The notes beneath the pieces are model-generated. The model did no database searches and was not told where the DNA came from. It saw nothing but the letters and a program-made list of their open reading frames with translations. A stretch of DNA of 26,152 nucleotides from Trichosphaerium sp. ATCC 40318 (lineage: Eukaryota; Discosea; Flabellinia; Trichosidae): contig JALMLS010000218.1 in the NCBI GenBank assembly GCA_038496445.1, forward strand, positions 1 through 26,152. Direction: 5' to 3'. Of this stretch, positions 19,193 through 26,152 are shown piece after piece. The translations under genes and the position numbers were made by a program. Each line of letters starts with the position of its first letter. The first letter of the stretch is position 1.

Positions 19193-20702
19193 ATGGCCAA
19201 CGTGGCATACACGCCAGTAAATGTACTGCAATCATCACCGGTACGCGGAATGGATGTTAACATTAACTCATTGCGATAGTTGAGTAAACATGGCTATACA
19301 CCAACTTATTCAAGCCCAACGAACTACTCTAACAAATTGTACATGTCACCGCAATTATCTAGAGAAAAGAAGCAAGTTTGGGCAATACTAAAACACGACA
19401 CGGCCGTACAACGTATGCTGATGCTCTTTGCGGTATTTGGTGTGTCTTCCCTTGTCACAATTTTCTCTGCGTATCGCATAGGCTGTGTGGGTAAGATGAA
19501 ATGTCAAATCAGATAGTCTCTGTATCTGATAGATTTTAGCACTGCTGGCGTGCGGATTTCACGCGTTATTTCATTGTTGTGCAACAGGAATAAACTTAAT
19601 CGGGCGTGTATGGTCAAAGTACAGGCCTTCTCGTACAAGCACATATGGCTACGATAGGTAGGACTAACATCCGTCTTGTTCAATCCTGTTGCTAAGCTTG
19701 CTCAGATACGAAATAATATGGGGCTTCACAAACGGCACATTTTTAACATTTGCTGGTTTATACTCCTTCTTTGAAGCATTGGAACGTATATTCTTCGAAC
19801 CTTCTGAAGTAGACGCAAACGGACTGCTCTGGGTTCCTATAACAAGCTTGATTGTACGCCTCACTAGAGTTTTCTGATTTTTTTTCCGAAATTGTCTACT
19901 TTTCTATCGACTGTGTGGCTCTCCTAACACGTTCAGGTGCACATAATAGGTGCAATGTATTTTACACAGTACCTCACAGTGCGCTCAGAGTCTGTTATTT
20001 CAGCCAAGACAAAAATTGCTGATAGACTTGTTGATGTCACAAATATCGCGCTGCCTTCGCTGCTAGCAACGTACCAATACATCTATTCTTAGATTAAGAA
20101 CCATTCTAAAAAAATTGTAGAGTTACTATCGGATTACTCAATATACACTCACAATGGCACCACGCAGACGCTTACTTTGCCTTGGCCATCGTTGGTTTAA
20201 TTTTTTTTACAGCAGTGCCGGTTTGCATGAGGTACGCTTTTTTTAGCACGTGTGGTGCCACAAGTGTTCACCCTATACTAGTACGGGGCGTGTATTGCTT
20301 TTGGGTACACCTTCGACATTGCAAGCTATTCTTGACAAAAATCTGCAAGACGTTGTAATGATACCAGGAGTACAGGTAGTGGTTGTAGTTGCAAATTGAA
20401 GTATTGAAAATGATGCAGGAAGTAAAACGAGAAAGTACTCATTTTTGGACGTACAGCCCTGGTGTATTTGTGGGGACGCTAGTAGTTCGCACAGAGGTAC
20501 AAAATATTTTGGGTAGTTTTTAATTAAAAAATGCTGTTTCGATTAACGTAAAACTTTTCGCTCTTTTACTCATCGGCGTGTGTAGATGGACGCGGACGAC
20601 CAGCAGATTTGTCAACAAATAACGCGTATATTTAGACCCATAACATCACATTTGACAATACAAGTCGAAAAAGACGATTGGATGCAAGGGCGTGTACAAT
20701 AA
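19193..20702 (+). CDS. Cation diffusion facilitator (ZnT/Msc2-Zrg17-like) with altered metal-site residues
   Basis: Nine exons (19193-19240, 19280-19490, 19540-19618, 19697-19853, 19937-20070, 20121-20231, 20282-20375, 20419-20496, 20586-20702) total 1,029 nt, encoding 342 aa. After a Ser/Tyr-rich cytosolic N-terminus, the order is that of CDF transporters: TM1 (MLMLFAVFGVSSLVTIFSAY), TM2 (LLACGFHALFHCCATG), TM3 (WGFTNGTFLTFAGLYSFFEALERIFFEP), TM4, TM5, TM6 (HHADAYFALAIVGLIFF), then LLLGTPSTL and the cytosolic domain with IPGV and QICQQI. The TM2 HxxxD zinc pair reads HxxxH, and TM5, where HxxxD is expected, shows ADRLVD. Together these suggest a non-transporting partner subunit, as ZnT6 or Zrg17 are known to be, or different metal selectivity. 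Likely location is the Golgi/ER membrane. The acceptor at 19696/19697 is a choice among nearby AGs. Confidence 0.82.
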
Positions 20703-20759
20703 AAGGGTTTAAAAGGAGAAAAAGATTTTGTAGTTATCTGATAACGCACAAAGCAGCAA

Positions 20760-20867
20760 ATGCTATCTTTAGCATCTCTTAGCGTAGCGGTAGTAAATCA
20801 GACCATTGCGCGTAGATACTCCGTCAGAGAGTTTGTCTATTCTGCCGTGAATAGGGCACTGCTCTAA
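20760..20867 (+). CDS. Possible small ORF, 35 aa
   Basis: ATG 20760 to TAA 20865-20867 encodes 35 residues, beginning MLSLASLSVAVVNQTIARRY. The Ser/Ala/Val-rich start followed by RR and YS resembles a mitochondrial targeting peptide. It could be a whole micro-protein or the first exon of a spliced one continuing towards 20909. I recognise no family. Confidence 0.25.
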   Translation: MLSLASLSVAVVNQTIARRYSVREFVYSAVNRALL

Positions 20868-20908
20868 TAGCAACAGTCGTAGGTAGAGCATGCTATGGAG
20901 TTAGACAG

Positions 20909-21046
20909 ATGGCCGAAATAAATTTGGGTAAAAAAAAAAAAAGCCTTTACGTTTATTTTACTCAATTAGCCTTAAAATACGTAGAAGCCACCCCAAAAAA
21001 CGCCCTTTCGTCTAAAAGTCTCCTTAACTGCGCGGTTTTTAAGTAA
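20909..21046 (+). CDS. Possible small ORF, 45 aa, just upstream of profilin
   Basis: ATG 20909 reads MAEINLGKKKKSLYVYFTQL and stays open for 45 codons to TAA 21044-21046, 46 bp before the profilin ATG. A run of 13 A encodes the Lys stretch, so the frame is sensitive to homopolymer error. GTAAGT overlaps the stop and could be a splice donor. It lies in the profilin promoter, so it may be chance, an upstream ORF or part of an unrecognised small gene. Confidence 0.25.
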   Translation: MAEINLGKKKKSLYVYFTQLALKYVEATPKNALSSKSLLNCAVFK

Positions 21047-21092
21047 GTGCAAAAATAGAAAATATTAAAACTCAAACAAACATCACAACAAC

Positions 21093-21473
21093 ATGTCGTG
21101 GCAAGCATACGTAGACAACAGCTTAGTCGGAACAGGCACTGTATCACAAGGCGCTATCGTAGGCCTCAACGGCGGTCTTTGGGCCAAATCTGCTGGACTA
21201 AATGTCGGCGGTGACGAAGTAAAGGCTATTTTGGCCGGTTTCGCAGATACACAAGCAGCCACACGCAACGGTATTAGAATTAACGGAGTCAAATACTTCT
21301 GCTTGAAGTCTGACGGTAGATCAATATACGGAAAGAAAGCCGCTACTGGCGTATGCTGTGTCAAATGCCAACAGTGTGTTTTGATCGCTTGTTACAACGA
21401 CTCTATGCAACCTGGAGCTTGCGCTCTAACTGTCGAAAAACTTGCTGATTATTTGATGGAGAACGGCTACTAA
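21093..21473 (+). CDS. Profilin
   Basis: Intronless ORF of 126 aa, the standard profilin size. It begins MSWQAYVDNSLVGTG, the profilin N-terminal helix that forms part of the poly-Pro site (W3, Y6), and ends CALTVEKLADYLMENGY, the C-terminal helix completing that site. GRSIYGKKAATGV and VLIACYNDSMQPG match the actin-binding face seen in Acanthamoeba profilin. Profilin binds G-actin, catalyses its ADP/ATP exchange and feeds formins and VASP-type elongators. Being intronless among intron-rich neighbours fits a short, highly expressed gene. Relative to Acanthamoeba it has extra cysteines (CCVKCQQC) in the sixth strand region, a possible redox-sensitive patch. Confidence 0.95.
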   Translation: MSWQAYVDNSLVGTGTVSQGAIVGLNGGLWAKSAGLNVGGDEVKAILAGFADTQAATRNGIRINGVKYFCLKSDGRSIYGKKAATGVCCVKCQQCVLIACYNDSMQPGACALTVEKLADYLMENGY

Positions 21474-21506
21474 TTAGTCTCCCTACAGCACTCAAATTGT
21501 AACCTA

Positions 21507-21538
21507 CAACTCGTAGAGTTGTTTATCGATTTAATAAA
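21507..21538 (+). terminator. 3'-end signals of the profilin gene
   Basis: A hairpin CAACTC-GTA-GAGTTG (21507-21521) is followed by AATAAA (21533-21538), about 60 bp after the profilin stop. This suggests a polyadenylation site; the role of the hairpin is unknown. Confidence 0.4.
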
Positions 21539-21564
21539 TCAACTTGTACCTCATCTTCGTTTGA

Positions 21565-21756
21565 TCAACCGAAAAGTTTATTTGAGCTGCTTTTCGCGTC
21601 ATAGATCGCACTATCGCTTGCGTACTGATATAACCAGTGCGCGTTTGTAGCGGATTCTTTTTTGCTGTACAGCAAAAGTTTGGTTTTAGCCCCCGCACTC
21701 AGTTTTATGCTTGCATCAAATGGTACGACAATAGGGCGAGTGGTTGCGATTAACGG
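21565..21756 (-). CDS. Probable 3' exon of an unrecognised minus-strand gene
   Basis: On the minus strand, an open frame of 63 codons runs from 21756 to TGA 21565-21567 with protein-like composition (...DASIKLSAGAKTKLLLYSK...HWLYQYASDSAIYDA...). Immediately upstream is CTAAC...GCGTAG, which looks like a branch point and splice acceptor; a 34-nt intron with donor GTGGAG at 21790 would fit. Upstream of that the frame is soon closed and I could not find an ATG that joins. An ATG at 21783 is in frame but separated by a TAG. The 5' part is therefore unresolved, and it may be a pseudogene. Confidence 0.35.
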   Translation of the reverse strand, partial: PLIATTRPIVVPFDASIKLSAGAKTKLLLYSKKESATNAHWLYQYASDSAIYDAKSSSNKLFG

Positions 21757-21790
21757 CTACGCGTGGTTAGTGTCACTTGTCATGCTCCAC

Positions 21791-22032
21791 CTGTAGTTTC
21801 AAAAAAATTTAATTAAATCCTATTTAGTCGCGTTCCTCAATGATTGACTATGACACGTAAGCTGTTGTGTGACTATAAAGCGCTTTTACAGTTTTTTTTT
21901 AGGACTTAGTAATGCGAATTCTGGAAACGCCTTTATTTTTAACAACACAACGCTTTTGGCATATCGACCGTTTGAAAAAGCGAAACAACGACATGCGATC
22001 GTAGTTAACGTTGTACAACATCAAAAAAAAAA
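21791..22032. promoter_or_regulatory. Upstream region of the cyclase gene
   Basis: About 240 bp of AT-rich DNA with T and A runs (T8 at about 21893-21900, A11 before ATG 22033). A frame at 21869-22069 crosses it but looks like noise. I see no clear TATA box. Confidence 0.35.
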
Positions 22033-25000
22033 ATGGCTACTCCGCCTGCAAGCGCTACCACACCGATAGTAGTAACGCTCCCAAAGCCGCGTAGAGGTAC
22101 AACCTTTTGCAGTTTTTAGCATTGCTTCAAATTTCTGAGTGGGTTGAACAACGTCTGGTGCACATGTCGTCTTATTTGAACACCACGCTCCCACAGAGTG
22201 CTCCAGCCTGCTCAGAAGAAAAAAACGGCTGTCACAGCGTTGATTATGTTGTAAAAAACTCACGCAACGGAGGTTCTACAGGCTCTGCCACGCTCGTTGA
22301 GGAGCAAACAACAAAGGATAAGAGTAGTTCGAGACTAACAGACACACAATCGAGCACAGATAATAACACTAAGCGTACGTGAAACTGTTATAAACGACGT
22401 TTGTAAAAATACACTGTGAACACAAAAACCATTTGTATGTTCCGTATTGCGCTCACACCGGTATTAGGTAGCTCTGCGACGCATCAAAGCTCCAATGGCT
22501 CTCTTCAACTGAGTTCTAGCAGCAGACAAAAAGTAAAACGATCAAGTAAATGGCAACAAGCATACGTGTACGCTATTTTAGAAACCATGCTGTAGTAGTC
22601 TTTTTTAGGCTTTTCTTTTTTTTTTAAAAACCTGTTTTTGTCGATCCTTTAAACGTGACGCGTCGGTTCTCACCCTTCCTTTAGGTCGACTAAACAGAAG
22701 CGAAAATCTGCTGAAAGAAGACCTTCATTACTAGGTGAGTGTAACCTAACTACGCCAGGCCCTTTTTTAGGCATGAGAAGCGAAAGGAAGAATAAAACTA
22801 AACTTCCCAAACGCACAAAAAAAATCGAACCATTTTTCCAAGGCTTGCTATGTTTTTTTTGACATATTGTTGTGGCTCTGCAACTCTTCTCACTCTTTCA
22901 TTTAGTTACTGCAAAAAATCAAAAGCGAAAAAGCCAAAAAGCGCGACGTAATAGCCACGTACCAAGAGTAGATAAAACGAAAAATGTAAGCTTGCCTCCA
23001 CGCAGTAGCTCAGTTAGTATAAATGATTTGGACACATTCTCAAGGCCTCGCCGAAACAGTCACTCTAGGACTATTTCCGGTGGTAGTGGAGTTACAACAG
23101 CTATACCTCGATCGTTCAGCATGGAGTATGGCGCATCTAGACTAGTTAACGTGGATTCTATGCAAAGTTTCCCACAACAAAAAAAGCCACGACCAAAGAG
23201 CGTTGATTATAATCGCATGAGCGTCAAAAGAGCTCTGTCAGAGATTGCCGCATACGAAAGTACACGTGAGCCCGAAAAAAAGAGGCGTGGAACGTATGGT
23301 GGTGTAGCAAAGCGTAGAGGAACAATTGGTGGCGGTCCTGCACCAAATGTAGAAGAGGAACAAGTTGACGTCAAATTATTTCGAGTTCGTTTGCCTGGAG
23401 GTGCGTTAACCTCCTATTAGTGTAAGTTTTTTGTAAATTTTTTTTTTATAGGGTGCTTGCGATCTGTGCTGTTTGAGCCTGAGCGTCTACTTAGCGCTGT
23501 TATTAAAAAAGTGTCAATCAAACAAAATAACATGATTAACAATACATGGGTTGTCAAAGCCCCTGATGGAACAGTCCTTGATCAAGACAAGACATTAGGA
23601 GAGTTAAATGTGACTGAGATTTATTGCTCCCCAAATGGTACACACATTTATGTACCTCTCATTTTCTTACTTTTCTTTATAGCCAAGAACGTTGACATCG
23701 GCAATGTACGTGACACATCTCATGACATTATTTCTCGGCTTTTTTGTTCTGAATTTTCCTTGTAGGTAGGAGATAGTGAAGATAGTGTTGCAACTACTGA
23801 TGGTGATGATAAGACAGCAACCCAACAAATGCTTGCCAGTTTCGTGCCTAAACACGTGCAATGTACGCTTTTCCTGTTTCTTTGCACATACTGAAAGTAA
23901 CGCTGTTTAGCTTGGTTTCTTGATAATAAAACAAAGTTGGTTACACCAAAAGCGGATGAGGTCTATGCATGTGTTCTTTTCGCTGATATTTCTGGATTTA
24001 CTCCGCTCACTGAGAAATTATCTAAACTTGGAGACAAAGGTTCGTTTGAAATATTTTTTTTCTAAAAGTGATTTCTGTCTTCTCATAATTGGATGTAGGC
24101 GTGGAGCTACTCACAAGACATTTAAATGCCTATTTTGGACAAATGATAGAGCTCATTGAGAAACATGGTGGTGATGTTGTAAAATTCGCTGGTGATGCCT
24201 TACTTGCCTGGTGGCCTTCAAAGTGTATGTATTATTAAGATTGAATGAAATCAAACTAATGTTATTCCAAGCAAAATCGGGATTATCGATGTGTGTACCA
24301 CTTGCGAGTCAATGCGCGATAGCTATGACGAGAGATCTTGTTGGTACTGATATGGACGGTTGTACTTTGACGCTTCACATTGGTGTTGGTGCAGGTAAAC
24401 AGCTTAGTTGATTTTTTTACAATATTAATTGTTATTTCTTAGGCAAAGTACACGCTATTCATGTTGGTGGTCAGAATAATCGAGTAGAATTTATTATAGC
24501 AGGTAATGCCTTGGATCAAGTTAGCGAATGTGAAAAAGCCGCTGGTTCTGGTGAGGTGTTTATCTCAAGGTATGTACTTTCTTTTATGGTGTTCTATGTT
24601 TCTTACTTTACAAAGACCTGCCTTGAAGTGTATAGATAATCCTAGCTCTGTAGAAGTATCGTATTTAAACAAACGTGGTACTTACTCAAAACTTAAACAA
24701 GGGAAAAAGAGCAGGCGGCTATCCAGGAGGACGAATGGTGAGGTTTTTTTTTTGTTCATGACGAAATGTTAACTGTTTTTTTTGCAGCAAAACTAGCTTC
24801 GTACCTTGAAGCATTAACTATCTTTCGTCTTGACAATATCGAGCATGTTGAAACGAAGGCACCTAATAAATTACCGTTCACGCCTGAATTGCAAAGCTTG
24901 CTGGAACCTTATGTCCAGTCTGCTGTTCAGAGTCATTTGGGATCTGGTCAAATGGTATATTTTTGATTTTCTTTTTGAATGGTGATTAACCTCCCATGTA

Positions 25001-26152
25001 GGCATCTTTTTTGGCTGAGCTACGACATGTGAGTGTCATTTTTGTAAATCTAGAATTGACATACAGTAAACCTTTGTTGGCCAAGCTACAGGTACGTGGG
25101 TTGTGTTTTTTTATTTGCTTTGACACTTTTTGTAGGAAGCTGTGTGTGAAATGCAAAAAGCAGTGTACCTCTATGAAGGTGTTGTTCGTCAATTTATTGT
25201 AGATGATAAAGGTACTACTATTTCCTTATTTCAACTTGTTAACATCTTTTCAGGGAGTGTTCTAATTGCTGCATTTGGACTACCTCCAAAGACGCATGAA
25301 GATGATCCTTCACGTGCTGTAAAAGCTGCAATAAAGCTCCGAGAATGCCTTACAAGGCTAAACATTCAAAGTAGTATTGGTGTAACTACAGGATCGGCGT
25401 TTTGTGGTGCTGTTGGAAGTAATCTACGGCGTGAATACGCTCTTGTTGGAGATATAGTGGTATGGTTTTCAACTAGCTTTTTTTATTATTTTGTTGTAAG
25501 CCTTACTTATTATCTATAGAATCTCTCTGCACGTCTTATGGTTGCTGCTGGTACAAACCAAATATTTGTAGATAAGAAAACGTACCTAGCGGCTAAGTGT
25601 GTTGACTACCAAGCTCTTGCTCCTATCAAAGTTAAGGTATGTAATTTATCTTCGTTTAAGTCAAATACACGCTGAACGAACTTGTTAGGGTAAAGAAAGA
25701 CCTGTAGAAGTTTTTGCACCTATCCAACATCAGATATCGAAGCGTACACTCAGTATAAGTAGTTTTAGACCTCAAATGCTTCAGACTATGCGTCAGTCTG
25801 GTGCACAAAGTGTATTTGTTGGAAGGTATTGTACTATCTTCAAAATGGTTGATATTAATTTGATGATTTGTAATTAGATCCGGTATTCTAACAAAAGTTT
25901 TTGAAGCAGTTGGCTCTGCTGTTGCAAAAGAGGGTAAAAACGCAAGGGTATTTGTAGTAGAAGGTAGCCCTGGTATAGGAAAGACAGCATTGTTAAAAAT
26001 GATGAACTCCAGATGCGGAAAATTAGGTGCCAAGGTGAGTATTACAATTTTTTTTTCCTCTTTTGTACTTAATGGTTTTTTCTTCTTATAGACGTCTATT
26101 GGTGTTTGTGATGCTATTGAGAAGAATGCACCTTACTTTCCTTGGCGTAATA
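22033..26152 (+). CDS. Soluble-adenylyl-cyclase-type enzyme (class III, C1-C2) with Ras-binding-like domain; 3' truncated by window end
   Basis: At least 22 exons join in frame to about 996 residues before the window ends. In order: a Ser/Lys/Arg-rich tail with RRPSL, RRNS and two RRGT motifs (residues about 150-325); a Ras-binding/ubiquitin-like fold (VDVKLFRVRLPGG ... TLGELNVTEIYC, about 340-415); C1 with VLFADISGFTPLTE and GGDVVKFAGDALLAWW, giving both metal-binding Asp and the Lys that reads adenine; a linker with RRLSRRT; C2 with VNLSARLM (catalytic Asn and Arg); then EGSPGIGKT (P-loop) and EKNAPYFPW, as in mammalian sAC (ADCY10) and amoebal relatives. It likely makes cAMP in the cytosol or on membranes. 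The C2 purine-specificity position is Ala (EYALVG), so GTP use cannot be excluded. Exons 1-2 (22033-22374) could be a separate small gene, with an alternative cyclase start at ATG 22437. Confidence 0.88.

Noticed and set aside
20703-21092. tRNA gene
   Set aside because: I looked for an A box/B box pair (GGTTCGANTCC) here and in other intergenic gaps and found none.
22097-22119. A 23-nt intron at the start of the cyclase gene
   Set aside because: Possible, but a 44-48-nt intron from an upstream GTAGTA donor to CAG 22112 gives the same downstream frame, so an ultrashort intron is not required.

Overview
The window looks like compact nuclear DNA of a unicellular eukaryote, most likely an amoebozoan. 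The evidence is a long 18S rRNA gene on the minus strand, protein genes split by very many short GT-AG introns (mostly 35-80 nt), intergenic gaps often under 300 bp, an Acanthamoeba-like profilin, filamin-type repeats and a soluble-adenylyl-cyclase-type enzyme. The lineage is inferred from these family resemblances, not from a tree.

Layout. 1-367: flank downstream of the 18S gene, with no recognisable 5.8S but a short ORF facing it. 368-3012 (-): the 18S gene, about 2.65 kb, enlarged by AT-rich expansions. 3013-5040: spacer on the 5' side of the 18S gene, full of imperfectly repeated hairpins, some with compensatory base changes, plus a possible multibranched fold. 5041-5941: T-rich DNA without a convincing gene.

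5942-7221 (+): a short protein of filamin-type repeats. 7307-7654 (-): orphan 115-aa ORF. 8149-15565 (+): a very large gene with about 38 introns encoding a RecB/Cas4-like nuclease with Fe-S cysteines, an inserted tandem WWE-like region, a Pro/Thr-rich linker and a complete UPF1/SEN1-type SF1 helicase. 15684-16460 (-): Rab7-like GTPase with an altered catalytic Gln. 16760-17743 (+): type II membrane glycosyltransferase with a DxD motif. 17789-18947 (-): mitochondrial carrier of the Yhm2 (citrate/2-oxoglutarate) type. 19193-20702 (+): CDF/ZnT-family transporter with altered metal-site residues. 21093-21473 (+): profilin. 22033-26152 (+, runs off the window): sAC-type cyclase with a long basic, Ser-rich N-terminus carrying several RRxS/T motifs, a Ras-binding/ubiquitin-like domain, two cyclase domains and the start of an NTPase region.

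The protein genes do not form one pathway. Their spacing and alternating orientation (convergent and divergent pairs sharing short promoters) suggest ordinary packing in a small genome. The two most unusual items are the nuclease-WWE-helicase fusion and the hairpin family in the rDNA spacer. Exon borders were worked out by hand from reading-frame continuity and family motifs; no transcript data were available.
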